A stretch of 64,000 bases of DNA from assembly GCF_001421665.1 (NCBI RefSeq), contig NZ_LMKV01000012.1, positions 454,185-518,184 of the forward strand, read 5' to 3'. Made by a program: the position numbers and the translations under genes. Below are positions 7,391-16,701 of the stretch, one piece after another. Source of the DNA: Sphingobium sp. Leaf26. GTDB lineage: Bacteria; Pseudomonadota; Alphaproteobacteria; Sphingomonadales; Sphingomonadaceae. Under the pieces are notes generated by a model that saw only the letters and a program-made list of their open reading frames with translations, searched no databases and was not told the DNA's origin. Each line of letters begins with the position of its first letter. The first letter of the stretch is position 1.

Positions 7391-9751
7391 ATGCGTAAGT
7401 TCCAAAAGTCCATCTTGGCCATGGCGGGCGTCAGCACGCTCGCCATCGTCGCGCCCGTCTTCGCACAGGACGCCACGGTGCCGCAGGAAGCTGCCGATGC
7501 CGCGCCTGCCGGCGTCGACATCGTCGTCACTGCGACCCGCCGCGCCGAGCGTTTGCAGGACGTGCCGCTCGCCGTGTCGGCGATTGGCGCGGAGCAACTG
7601 GCGGCGACCGGGTTCAAGGATCTGACCAACATCGCCTATACCTTCTCCGGCGTGCAGTTCGGGACTACCCCGAACGATGCCGGTTTCCGCGTTCGCGGGG
7701 TTGGTACGCTTGGGGGCTTTACCAGCGCGTCGGAAGCGCCTGTTGGTCTTGTGGTCGATAACGTCGTGGTCGGCTTCGGCAGCCCGGTGAACAGCCTGGG
7801 CGACCTGGAGCGGATCGAAGTGCTCAAGGGACCGCAGGGAACTCAGTTCGGCAAGAACGCTTCGTCCGGCGTCATCAACATCACTACCAAGAAGCCCGAA
7901 CTGGGCGCTTTCAATGGTAATGCCTTTGCCTCTTACGGCTCGCTCAACGAGCGTGACATCCATGGCGCCGTGAACATTCCGCTGGGCCAGAAGGCGGCGC
8001 TCAACATCTATGCCTTTGATCGCGCCTATGACGGCTTCATCAAGAATACCGTCCGCGATGAAAGCTGGGGTGGCCAGCATTTCTACGGCACCCGTGCCAA
8101 GCTGCTGATCGAACCGACTGACGGCTTTTCCGTCTATGTGATCGGCGACTATTCGCGTCAGAAGCAGAAGGGACCGGGCCAGACCTGGACGCTCAACAAA
8201 CTGTCTGCGGCCCAGACTGCGCCGGGTGGTATTGCAGGCCTTCCATTTGTTAACTTCGCCGCGCTGGGTGTGAACCCGGGACTGCATAACGACGTGTCGA
8301 TCGAAGACGGTCAGGGCTATTACGACGTCGAAAATTATGGTGCGTCGTTGCAGGCCGACCTGGAACTGGGCGATTATACCTTGTCGTCGATAACCGCCTA
8401 TCGTGAATTTAACGAAGCGCCTTACACTTATTCGATCGATGGATTGCCCTATGAAAAGTTCTTTGCCAAGGCAAAGGGCGAAACCAAGCGCTTCTACTCG
8501 CAGGAATTGCGCCTGACGTCGCCGTCTGGACAACCGCTTGAATATATTGCGGGCCTATATCTTTCACGGCAGAAATCGGGATTGGGCGGCGGACAGAGTG
8601 CTATTCTTCGTCCCGCGCTTCCCTATTCCTCCTTCCCCACCGTATCGATTACGTCGGGTTACAATGTGACGCGAACGACGTCGGATAGCGCGGCGCTGTT
8701 CTTCGACGGCAAATATCACATCACCGACACGCTCAGCCTGATCGGTGGCGGTCGCCTGACCCGGGACAAGGTAAAGGCAAGCAACTTTTCCTATGTCGAT
8801 ACGGATCTTGATCCGTTCGTGCCGCCAATGCCGTCCAACGGCTTCACGCCATCAGGTACCATACCCTACGCCGCGCGTGACCTTCAGACCGGCAGCGCAA
8901 AAAAGACGGACGTGTCCGGCCGCTTTGGCATGGAATATAAACCGGACCGTGATCTACTGTTCTACGCAACCTTTGCACGCGGTTATCTCGGTCCCACGGT
9001 CACTTTCTCGGGTCTGACCGGTACGCGCAGCTCGGTCGCGCCACAGACGGTTAAGGATCTCACGGCTGGTGCCAAGATGCAGTTTCTGGACCGCACGCTG
9101 ACGCTCAACATCAACGGTTTCTGGGACAAATATAAGGATCTTCAGACATCCGTTTTCAACGGTCAGGAGTTCCTGACAGAAAATGCGGGTGGGGCGGAAG
9201 TCAAAGGCTTCGAGATTGAAATGGTCGCACGCCCGGTCAAGGAGTTCTCAGTCAACGCCTCGCTCACCTATTCGGACGCCAAATTCACCGATTATCTGAC
9301 CGCTTGCCCGTCGGTATTCGTGCTGGCTGGCACGTCCGCTACGGTATGCAACGCACCAGGATCGACGGCCACGACGCCACTTTATCAGGCGAAGGGACAG
9401 GTTTTGCCCGGATCGCCCAAATATAGCATCGTGCTTGGTGCGACATGGGAAAAGCCGGTTACCGAGACTCTCACCTTTGATGCGTCGGCTAATCTGTCTT
9501 TCCGCAGTAAGACCCAGAATGCGGTTGGCGACAAGAACACGATCCAACCCGCTTATGAGATCGTGAACCTGAATATCGGTCTTGGCGATGCGGATGGTGC
9601 CTGGCGGATCGGCGGCTTTGTCCGCAATCTGTTCAAGACCGATTTTAACTCGGCCATCCTGGGATTGCCTTTCTCCGATGGTGGCTATGTGAACTGGCGC
9701 AGCCGTGAAGCCGAGCGCACCTTCGGCGTTTCGCTTGAGGGTCGCTTTTAA
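7391..9751 (+). CDS. TonB-dependent outer-membrane receptor
   Basis: A 786-residue receptor. A signal peptide (MRKFQKSILAMAGVSTLAIV, cut after VFAQ) precedes a TonB-box-like VDIVVTATRR, a plug domain (about 45-160, with GFRVRGVGT, RIEVLKGPQGTQFGKN and GVINITTKKP) and a 22-strand barrel ending in the terminal Phe of GVSLEGRF. In sphingomonads such receptors embedded in catabolic operons import the substrate of the locus, here presumably a glycosylated phenolic too large for porins. GGGGAGG lies before the start. A hairpin follows directly after the stop. Confidence 0.93.
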   Translation: MRKFQKSILAMAGVSTLAIVAPVFAQDATVPQEAADAAPAGVDIVVTATRRAERLQDVPLAVSAIGAEQLAATGFKDLTNIAYTFSGVQFGTTPNDAGFRVRGVGTLGGFTSASEAPVGLVVDNVVVGFGSPVNSLGDLERIEVLKGPQGTQFGKNASSGVINITTKKPELGAFNGNAFASYGSLNERDIHGAVNIPLGQKAALNIYAFDRAYDGFIKNTVRDESWGGQHFYGTRAKLLIEPTDGFSVYVIGDYSRQKQKGPGQTWTLNKLSAAQTAPGGIAGLPFVNFAALGVNPGLHNDVSIEDGQGYYDVENYGASLQADLELGDYTLSSITAYREFNEAPYTYSIDGLPYEKFFAKAKGETKRFYSQELRLTSPSGQPLEYIAGLYLSRQKSGLGGGQSAILRPALPYSSFPTVSITSGYNVTRTTSDSAALFFDGKYHITDTLSLIGGGRLTRDKVKASNFSYVDTDLDPFVPPMPSNGFTPSGTIPYAARDLQTGSAKKTDVSGRFGMEYKPDRDLLFYATFARGYLGPTVTFSGLTGTRSSVAPQTVKDLTAGAKMQFLDRTLTLNINGFWDKYKDLQTSVFNGQEFLTENAGGAEVKGFEIEMVARPVKEFSVNASLTYSDAKFTDYLTACPSVFVLAGTSATVCNAPGSTATTPLYQAKGQVLPGSPKYSIVLGATWEKPVTETLTFDASANLSFRSKTQNAVGDKNTIQPAYEIVNLNIGLGDADGAWRIGGFVRNLFKTDFNSAILGLPFSDGGYVNWRSREAERTFGVSLEGRF

Positions 9752-9761
9752 AAAAAAGATG

Positions 9762-9787
9762 CGGGGGGGCATGTTGCCTCCCCGTTT
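9762..9787 (+). terminator. Hairpin with short T-run after the TonB receptor gene
   Basis: A nine-base-pair stem (9762-9770 with 9776-9784, one G-T wobble, loop ATGTT) is followed by TTT. It lies only 10 bp after the receptor stop and ends 18 bp before the next start. It may act as a partial terminator or 3' stabiliser separating the oxygenase/receptor half from the hydrolase half of the locus. Confidence 0.55.
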
Positions 9788-9805
9788 ACCAGCGGGAGAG
9801 GATGA

Positions 9806-10663
9806 ATGATGCAGCAGGCTGACATCAGACAGGCGATAGCCGCTCTGGGTACCAGCCTTGGCCCGGACGTGCTGATCCGATGCCGTGCGCTGTTCGATGC
9901 GGACCAATCGGCTCTGGTGCTAGGGCAGCCGGTGTCGCAGGCCGATATCGCCTATGGCCCGCATGATCGGCATCGCCTCGACCTCTACCAGACACAGGGT
10001 GATGGCTTGGCGCCGATCCTCGTCTTCGTCCATGGCGGCGGTTTCCTCAAAGGGAACAAGGGCGGGGCGGAGGACTGGCCCAACGCCAATGTCGGTCGCA
10101 TGGCGGCGCAGGCGGGTTTCCTGGGCGTCGTCATCAACTATCGTCTGGCGCCCGACCATGCCTGGCCGGCGGGGTCGGAGGATGTCGCTTCGGTCGTCGA
10201 CTGGCTGAAGGCTCATGCCGCAGAGCATGGGGGTGATCCCGATCGCATCGTACTGATGGGGACATCGGCCGGAGCCGTGCACGTCGCCGGCTATCTGAAG
10301 CTGGCGGGAGCGCGCGACATTCGCGCCACCATCCTGCTGTCGGGCCTTTATGGCTACACGCCGCTCGATGAGCGCGACATGCTCTATTATGGCGATCCTG
10401 CGCTCTATCCCGACCGGATGCCGCTGGAAGCGGTCGCCGCCACCGACTTGCCGTTGCTGCTCGCCTGCGCCGAGTTCGACCCGCCGCGTTTCCAGGCCGA
10501 ATTTCTGGGTCTGATGCAGGATCGGCTTTCCCGTCACGGCATCATGCCGCGCGGTTACATTCATTCGGGCCACAATCATTACAGCATGGCAATGCACCTT
10601 GGCACCGCCGACCGGCGGCTCGCCGACGAAATCTGCGCCTTCGTGCGCGAAACCACCGCCTGA
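9806..10663 (+). CDS. Alpha/beta hydrolase (carboxylesterase, BD-FAE/HSL-like)
   Basis: A 285-residue serine hydrolase without a signal peptide. The oxyanion loop is VHGGGFLKGN, the nucleophile elbow is MGTSAGAVH, and a C-terminal SGHNHYSM carries the likely catalytic His. GGGAGAGG precedes the ATG at 9806. Such cytoplasmic esterases cleave short acyl or aryl esters, so in this locus it may deacylate an acylated glycoside or open a lactone. Both are inference. It is followed 25 bp later by the GH1 gene. Confidence 0.85.
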   Translation: MMQQADIRQAIAALGTSLGPDVLIRCRALFDADQSALVLGQPVSQADIAYGPHDRHRLDLYQTQGDGLAPILVFVHGGGFLKGNKGGAEDWPNANVGRMAAQAGFLGVVINYRLAPDHAWPAGSEDVASVVDWLKAHAAEHGGDPDRIVLMGTSAGAVHVAGYLKLAGARDIRATILLSGLYGYTPLDERDMLYYGDPALYPDRMPLEAVAATDLPLLLACAEFDPPRFQAEFLGLMQDRLSRHGIMPRGYIHSGHNHYSMAMHLGTADRRLADEICAFVRETTA

Positions 10664-10688
10664 CAATCATAAGAGGAGAGACGGACAT

Positions 10689-11993
10689 ATGCTCAACCGC
10701 AGGACCCTTCTGGCCACCGGCGCCGCACTGATGGCTGCCCCCGCCTTCGCCGCGCGCAAGACAGTAGATCCGGCCTTCCCCAAGGGTTTCCTATGGGGCG
10801 CGGCTACCGCGCCGCACCAGATCGAAGGCAATAATATCGCCAGCGACCTGTGGTTTCTGGAAAACCAGCAGCCCACCGTCTTTAGCCAGCCGTCCGGTGA
10901 TGCCTGCAACAGCTTTACATTGTGGGAAACCGATCTGGATCTTGCCAAGGCGATGGGCCTCAACTGCTATCGCTTCGGCATCGAATGGGCGCGGATCGAG
11001 CCGGAGAAAGGCTTGTTCAGCCAAGCGATGCTCGATCACTACAAGGCTGTGATCGACGGCTGCCGGTCGCGCGGTCTGACCCCGGTCGTCACCTACAGCC
11101 ATTTCACCGCACCGCGCTGGTTCAGCGCGCAGGGGGGGTGGACCAACCCGGAAAGCGCCGCGCTCTTCGGCCGCTATTGCGACAAGGCGACCCGCGCGCT
11201 TGGGCAGGGGATCGACCGCGTCATCACCTTCAATGAACCTAATATCCTGCTGCTGCTGAAGCCGATGCTGCCTCCGCAGGTCTGGGACATTCAGAAACTG
11301 ACGCTGGAAACTGCGGCCAAGCGCCTCGGCGTGCCCAAATTCGTCAGCGCCAATGTCGCCGGCTTCGACGATCTACCCGCGCTGCAAACTGGCCTCGTCG
11401 CCGCGCACAAGGCGGGCAAGGCCGCGATCAAGGCGGTACGCCCCGACCTGCCGGTCGGTATTTCGCTGGCGATGATGGACGATCAGGCCGTGGGCAAGGC
11501 GTCCATCCGCGACCGGATGCGCAGCGAACTCTACGGCCAGTGGCTCGATATCGCGAAGGGCGACGATTTCATCGGCGTGCAGAATTATGAGCGCGCTCTC
11601 TGGGGCGACAAGGGCCGCCTGCCCGCGCCCCAGGGATCGATGGTCAACTGGTCGGGCACAGAAGTCTGGCCGGGTTCGCTCGTCGGCGCCGTCCGCTACG
11701 CCCATGAAGCGACCGGCGTGCCGATCCTGGTATCCGAACATGGCGTTGGCACGGAAGATGACGCGATCCGCGCGAAATTCATCCCAGAAGCGCTCGCCGG
11801 CCTCAAGGCGGCAATGGACGATGGCGTGCCTGTGCTTGGCTATTGTCACTGGTCGCTGCTCGACAATTTCGAATGGATTTTCGGCTACAAGCCCAAATTC
11901 GGGCTGCACAGCGTTGATCCCGTCACCTTCGTCCGCACGCCCAAGCCCAGCGCCGCTGTCTACGGCGCCATCGCTCGCCGCAACGCGCTCTAA
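10689..11993 (+). CDS. GH1-family beta-glucosidase, exported
   Basis: A 434-residue glycoside hydrolase family 1 protein with a signal peptide (MLNRRTLLATGAALMAAPAF, then AA). The barrel begins at FPKGFLWGAATAPHQIEGN. The acid/base is E182 in TFNEPN; the nucleophile position is about E350 in LVSEHGVG, where most GH1 enzymes read TENG. The start at 10689 has AGGAGAG upstream and gives the signal peptide. Family enzymes release beta-linked glucose, galactose or fucose from aryl glycosides and disaccharides. Export to the periplasm fits deglycosylation after TonB-dependent uptake. It is shorter than typical 450-480-residue GH1 enzymes. Confidence 0.88.
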   Translation: MLNRRTLLATGAALMAAPAFAARKTVDPAFPKGFLWGAATAPHQIEGNNIASDLWFLENQQPTVFSQPSGDACNSFTLWETDLDLAKAMGLNCYRFGIEWARIEPEKGLFSQAMLDHYKAVIDGCRSRGLTPVVTYSHFTAPRWFSAQGGWTNPESAALFGRYCDKATRALGQGIDRVITFNEPNILLLLKPMLPPQVWDIQKLTLETAAKRLGVPKFVSANVAGFDDLPALQTGLVAAHKAGKAAIKAVRPDLPVGISLAMMDDQAVGKASIRDRMRSELYGQWLDIAKGDDFIGVQNYERALWGDKGRLPAPQGSMVNWSGTEVWPGSLVGAVRYAHEATGVPILVSEHGVGTEDDAIRAKFIPEALAGLKAAMDDGVPVLGYCHWSLLDNFEWIFGYKPKFGLHSVDPVTFVRTPKPSAAVYGAIARRNAL

Positions 11994-12006
11994 AGGAGCA
12001 TCCGCC

Positions 12007-12915
12007 ATGAAGAGTCTCGCCCTTACCGCCCTGTTGCTGGTCGCCGCCCCGGCGGTCGCGCAGATGCCCATTCCGGTCCCGGCTCAGGCGCCAGCCGAAC
12101 CCGATGCCATTCCGCTTTACCCGGACATGAAGGCGCCCAACGGGTCGATCGAAAACTGGGTGCGGTTCGGCGAAGATCTGGCTGTCCGCAATGTCACCGT
12201 GCCGACCATCACTCCCGTCCTGCCCGATCCCGCCAAGGCGACCGGCGCGGCAGTGGTGGTCGCGCCGGGCGGCGCCTTCATGCTGCTGGCGATGGACCAT
12301 GAGGGCTGGAGCGTCGCTCGCTGGCTGGCTGACCATGGCGTCGCCGCCTTCGTCCTGAAATATCGGCTGAACCCGACCCCGGCAGATACGGCGGCAGCCT
12401 CCGCCTATATGGGTAAGCGTATGGAGGAATCGCTCCGCGATTCTGCTGCGCCGCCTTCGATCAGGGAGCCGCGCGCGACGCTCGATGCATTGGCAGCGCT
12501 CAAGCTGGTGCGGGCAAGTGCCGGAAAATGGGGCGTAGATCCGCAGCGCGTCGGCATGATTGGCTTTTCCGCTGGCGCGATGACGACGCTCAACGCGGCG
12601 CTGGAAGGGAAGGGGGGCAATCGCCCGTCCTTCATCGGCTATGTCTACGGTCCGATGCTCGCGCAGGATGTGCCGGCCGATGCGCCGCCGATGTTCGCGG
12701 CCATCGCCAATGACGACGGCCTGTTCCCCAATCCCTCCTATGCGCTGGTCGAAAGCTGGCGGCGGGCGCATGTGCCGGTGGAACTGCACGCCTATGAGCG
12801 CGGCGACCACGGCTTCGGAATGGGCAAGCCCGGCACGACGACGATCGGCCTGCTGCCGCAATTCCTGTCCTGGATGGAGATGCGCGGGCTTTTGAACAGG
12901 AAGGTTGAACCATGA
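12007..12915 (+). CDS. Exported alpha/beta hydrolase (acetyl-esterase-like)
   Basis: A 302-residue serine hydrolase with a signal peptide (MKSLALTALLLVAAPAVAQ). It contains VVVAPGGAFMLLAMDHEG (oxyanion region), the nucleophile elbow IGFSAGAMTT, an acidic loop near ANDDGLFP and the His of ERGDHGFGMG. This resembles bacterial acetylxylan/rhamnogalacturonan acetyl esterases and endo-xylanase-associated hydrolases. AAAGGAG precedes the start, 13 bp after the GH1 stop. Likely role: removing acetyl or other acyl groups from the glycan in the periplasm. Its stop overlaps the next gene by four bases. Confidence 0.85.
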   Translation: MKSLALTALLLVAAPAVAQMPIPVPAQAPAEPDAIPLYPDMKAPNGSIENWVRFGEDLAVRNVTVPTITPVLPDPAKATGAAVVVAPGGAFMLLAMDHEGWSVARWLADHGVAAFVLKYRLNPTPADTAAASAYMGKRMEESLRDSAAPPSIREPRATLDALAALKLVRASAGKWGVDPQRVGMIGFSAGAMTTLNAALEGKGGNRPSFIGYVYGPMLAQDVPADAPPMFAAIANDDGLFPNPSYALVESWRRAHVPVELHAYERGDHGFGMGKPGTTTIGLLPQFLSWMEMRGLLNRKVEP

Positions 12916-13346
12916 CCAGGGCCATTTCGATCCGGCGGGAAGCGGCGATCAGCGTGGTCATCAATGGCTTGTTGAGTTTCGCCTTCTTTTTAGCTGTGTT
13001 TGGGGTGCAGCCGCGACGGATCGGCTGGGTGGCGCCCGACAATCTGGCGCTGGACTTCATACCCCAGAGCATCGCCGTCGCCTTGATGAGCGCTTTGGTT
13101 CCGGCGCTCATCGCGCGGCGACGGCTGGGCCATGCGCCGACGCTTGGGCCTGTCCTGACCCGCGCGGCGCTGTTTGCGCTGGCCGGTGCAGTTCTGGGCG
13201 GTGCGCTCGCCTTTTCTATCGGCAGCGTCTCCTTTCCGTCTATCGCCTGGGGCGCTGCCCTGACGATCAAGATCGCCTATGGCGGCGCGCTTGGCGCGCT
13301 GGTCGCCACATTGGCGCTGCGGCGGCTGCTGTCGACCGCCCGATAA
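12912..13346 (+). CDS. Small polytopic membrane protein of unknown function
   Basis: A 144-residue protein with about four hydrophobic segments (residues about 14-34, 50-68, 80-102 and 112-136). No enzymatic motif is visible and I do not recognise the family. The ATGA overlap with the esterase and the 25-bp gap to the rhamnosidase gene place it inside the glycoside locus, so a transport, anchoring or export role for that locus is possible but unproven. Confidence 0.7.
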   Translation: MTRAISIRREAAISVVINGLLSFAFFLAVFGVQPRRIGWVAPDNLALDFIPQSIAVALMSALVPALIARRRLGHAPTLGPVLTRAALFALAGAVLGGALAFSIGSVSFPSIAWGAALTIKIAYGGALGALVATLALRRLLSTAR

Positions 13347-13371
13347 ATTTGAATTTGAGGATTGCCCGCCG

Positions 13372-16300
13372 ATGACATCCCGCACGCTTCGCCTGTCCGC
13401 TTTGCTGGCTTGCACACTCCTCGCTGCACCCGCGCTGGCGGATGAACTGGCCGACGGCTTCGCGAACCCGCCCCAGTCGGCCCGCCCGCGCGTTTGGTGG
13501 CACTGGATGAACGGCAATGTCACCAAGGACGGGATCGACAAGGATCTCGACTGGATGGCCCGTATCGGGATCGGCGGGGTCCAGAATTTCGATGCCAGTC
13601 TGATGACGCCGCAGATCGTCAAGGAGCGGCTGATCTATATGACCGACGGCTGGAAGGATGCGTTCCGCCATGCCGTTCAGACCGCTGATGCGAAGGGGCT
13701 GGAATTCGCCATTGCCGCCTCGCCGGGCTGGAGTGAGACGGGCGGTCCCTGGGTCAAGCCGCAGGATGCGATGAAGAAGCTGGTCTGGAGCGAAACCGAC
13801 CTTCGCGGCGGCCAGCGGTTGAAGGGCGCGGTGCCGACGCCGCCCTCCATCACCGGTCCTTTCCAGAGCGCGAAGTTCAGTGACCCTCTGGCCAGTGGCG
13901 CCGAGAGTGGCGCGCTGCCGAGCTATTATGCCGATGCGTGCGTTCTCGCCTATGCGGTCAGCGCAACGCCGCTGCCGCTGCCGCAGGTGACCCAGGCCGA
14001 CGGCAGTACGCTCATCGCCGCTCCCCTGCTCGACCATGACCTGGAAACCGTGGCGCAGGTCGCCAAGGGTGACGCCGCCAACCCCGGTGCGCTGATCCTC
14101 GACTATGGCAAGCCCGTCACCATCCGTTCCGCCAGCCTGTTCGTGCCCCATGCTCGTCCCCCGTTCGGCGATCCGGCCTATCGTCCTACGTTGGAGGCCG
14201 AGACAGCGCAGGGCTGGCAGCCAGTCGGCCGTTTCGCCCTGACCGAAGTGTCCGCGACGATAGGCTTCGCGCCCGTCACCGCGCGGCGCTTCCGGCTGGT
14301 CCTGTCCGCCAATGATGCGCCTAAGTCCCCCGGTCTGGGCGATGGTGCCCCTGGCGCAATCATGATGGACGTCTTCGCCCGCCCGGACAGTCCGATGCTG
14401 GGCATCGGCGACCTGCGCCTCTCGACGGAAGCGAAGATTGATCAATTTGAAGCCAAGGCGGGCTATGCGATCGTGCCCGACTACAACCGGCTGAGCGACG
14501 GCGTCGCGCCGTCCGCCCCGGCGATCGATCCGGCAAAGGTGTTGGATATCACCAATCGGTTGCGCTCCGACGGCACGCTGGACTGGACCGCGCCGAAGGG
14601 CAGCGACTGGCGCATCGTCCGCATGGGCTATTCCCTGACCGGCAAGACCAACCATCCCGCGACGCCCGAAGCCACGGGCCTTGAAGTCGACAAATATGAC
14701 GCCGCCGCCGTCCGCCGTTATCTCGAAACCTATGTTGGCATGTATCGCGATACGGTGGGGGCGGACTGGATCGGCAAAAAGGGCATCCGCGCCCTTCTGA
14801 CCGACAGCATCGAGGTCGGAGCATCCAACTGGACGCCGCGCATGGTCAATGAATTCAAGGCGCGGCGCGGCTATGATCCGGTCCCTTTCCTGCCCACGCT
14901 GACCGGCGCGGTGGTGGGATCGGCCGCGCGCAGCGATGCCTTCCTTCATGACTATCGCCAGACCTTGGCGGATTTGCTCGCCAATGCGCATTATGGCACT
15001 GTGGCCAAGGTTGCGCATGAAAATGGCATGACCGTCTATGGTGAGGCGCTGGAAAATGCTCGCCCGGTACTGGGCGACGATCTCGCCATGCGCGCCCATG
15101 CCGATGTGCCGATGGCGGCGATGTGGACCTTCAACCGCGGCGCGGCACCGCGCCCGACCCTGATTGGCGACATGAAAGGCGCAGCCTCGGTCGCCCATAT
15201 TTACGGCCAGAACATCGTTTCGGCCGAAAGCATGACCTCGGCCTTTGCGCCCTGGGCTTTCGCGCCATCGGACTTAAAGCGCGTCATCGACCTGGAGTTC
15301 GTATCGGGCGTCAATCGCCCAGTCGTGCATACATCGGTGCATCAGCCGGTGGATGACAAGCTACCGGGCCTCAGCCTCATGATTTTCGGCCAATATTTCA
15401 ACCGGCATGACAGCTGGGCGAACATGGCGAAGCCGTGGATCGATTATATGTCCCGTACCGGCTATCTGCTGCAACAGGGCCGCGATCATGCGGACCTCGC
15501 CTATTTCTATGGCGAGGATGCGCCTATCACCGCGCTGTTCGAACATGGTGTGCCATCGGATTTGCCGACCCGCTATGCCTATGATTTCGTCAATGCCGAT
15601 ATCCTCGCCCACCGCATGAGCGTGGACAAGGGCGAACTGGTCGCCGGTAACGCTCGCTACCGCGCCCTCTATCTTGGCGGGTCGAGCCGGGTGATGACGC
15701 TGGCGACGCTGCAACATATCGCTGCGCTGGTGGAGGCCGGCGCGACCGTCATCGGCACAACGCCTCAACGCGCGCCGGGCCTTCAGGATGACGGCGCTGC
15801 CTTCAGGGCATTGGCCGATCGTCTGTGGAGCGGCGGCCCGGTCGGCAAGGGCAGGGTGATCACCGCGCATGATGTCGAAGCTGCACTTGCCACAGCCGGT
15901 GTCGAGGCGGACTTCCGCATCACTCAGGGCGCGTCCGATGCGGATTATCGTTTCGTCCATCGCAAGCTGGCGGATGGCGACCTCTATTTCGTCAACAACC
16001 GCACCGACAAGGCGAGCCGCATCGAGGCGCGCTTCCGCGTGACCGGCAAGCGGCCCGAAATCTGGCGCGCGATCGACGGCTCGGCGGCTCCCGTCTCGTA
16101 CCGCATTGAAAGCGGCGAGACGGTGATCCCGCTCGATGTCGGGGCGGAGGACGCCTTTTTCATCCTGTTCCGCACGCCCGCGACGTCGTCCGCCGCCGTT
16201 GTTGCCGTAAAGGCGGCCCGCCCGGCTGCGACGCTTGCCAATCCCTGGACAGTCCGCTTCCAGCCCGGACGCGGCGCCCCGGCGCAGATCGCGATGCCGA

Positions 16301-16698
16301 CACTGACGCCATTGGAGAACAACGCCGATGCCGGCGTGCGCTATTTCTCCGGCGAAGCAACTTACAGCAGCCGCTTTACCTTGCCCAAAGGCGTGAAGCC
16401 AGGCGCGCCGCTCTGGATCGATCTCGGCAAGATCGGCGATGTCGCGGAAGTGCGCGTCAACGGCCAAGCCGCCGGCACGACATGGTTCGCGCCCTACCGC
16501 CTCGACATCGGCAAGCTGGTGAAGCCAGGCAACAACGCAGTGGAGATCAAGGTCGCCAATCTGTGGGTCAATCGCCTGATCGGCGACCAGCAGCCCGGCG
16601 CACAGAAAATTACCTTCACCGCTGCGCCAACCTACAAACCGGATGCGCCCCTGCGCTCTTCTGGTCTGATCGGGCCGGTGCAATTGCTTGTCGAATGA
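13372..16698 (+). CDS. GH106-like alpha-L-rhamnosidase, exported
   Basis: A 1108-residue glycoside hydrolase with a signal peptide (MTSRTLRLSALLACTLLAAP, cut near ALADE). The N-terminal motif RPRVWWHWMNGNVT, the GIGGVQNFD strand, the catalytic-region LTDSIEVGASNW and the VYGEALENARP motif are characteristic of GH106 (BT0986-like) alpha-L-rhamnosidases. The C-terminal region (about 990-1105) is a GH2-like jelly roll (LWIDLGKIGDVAEVRVNG). Length fits the family (1000-1150). Expected reaction: release of L-rhamnose from plant rhamnosides or rhamnogalacturonan side chains. It ends 3 bp from the convergent DUF3422 gene with no obvious terminator between. Confidence 0.85.
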   Translation: MTSRTLRLSALLACTLLAAPALADELADGFANPPQSARPRVWWHWMNGNVTKDGIDKDLDWMARIGIGGVQNFDASLMTPQIVKERLIYMTDGWKDAFRHAVQTADAKGLEFAIAASPGWSETGGPWVKPQDAMKKLVWSETDLRGGQRLKGAVPTPPSITGPFQSAKFSDPLASGAESGALPSYYADACVLAYAVSATPLPLPQVTQADGSTLIAAPLLDHDLETVAQVAKGDAANPGALILDYGKPVTIRSASLFVPHARPPFGDPAYRPTLEAETAQGWQPVGRFALTEVSATIGFAPVTARRFRLVLSANDAPKSPGLGDGAPGAIMMDVFARPDSPMLGIGDLRLSTEAKIDQFEAKAGYAIVPDYNRLSDGVAPSAPAIDPAKVLDITNRLRSDGTLDWTAPKGSDWRIVRMGYSLTGKTNHPATPEATGLEVDKYDAAAVRRYLETYVGMYRDTVGADWIGKKGIRALLTDSIEVGASNWTPRMVNEFKARRGYDPVPFLPTLTGAVVGSAARSDAFLHDYRQTLADLLANAHYGTVAKVAHENGMTVYGEALENARPVLGDDLAMRAHADVPMAAMWTFNRGAAPRPTLIGDMKGAASVAHIYGQNIVSAESMTSAFAPWAFAPSDLKRVIDLEFVSGVNRPVVHTSVHQPVDDKLPGLSLMIFGQYFNRHDSWANMAKPWIDYMSRTGYLLQQGRDHADLAYFYGEDAPITALFEHGVPSDLPTRYAYDFVNADILAHRMSVDKGELVAGNARYRALYLGGSSRVMTLATLQHIAALVEAGATVIGTTPQRAPGLQDDGAAFRALADRLWSGGPVGKGRVITAHDVEAALATAGVEADFRITQGASDADYRFVHRKLADGDLYFVNNRTDKASRIEARFRVTGKRPEIWRAIDGSAAPVSYRIESGETVIPLDVGAEDAFFILFRTPATSSAAVVAVKAARPAATLANPWTVRFQPGRGAPAQIAMPTLTPLENNADAGVRYFSGEATYSSRFTLPKGVKPGAPLWIDLGKIGDVAEVRVNGQAAGTTWFAPYRLDIGKLVKPGNNAVEIKVANLWVNRLIGDQQPGAQKITFTAAPTYKPDAPLRSSGLIGPVQLLVE

Positions 16699-16701
16699 AC
16701 T

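Noticed and set aside
13267-15198. Minus-strand open frame of 643 codons
   Set aside because: Antisense to the GH106-like gene; no recognisable motif.
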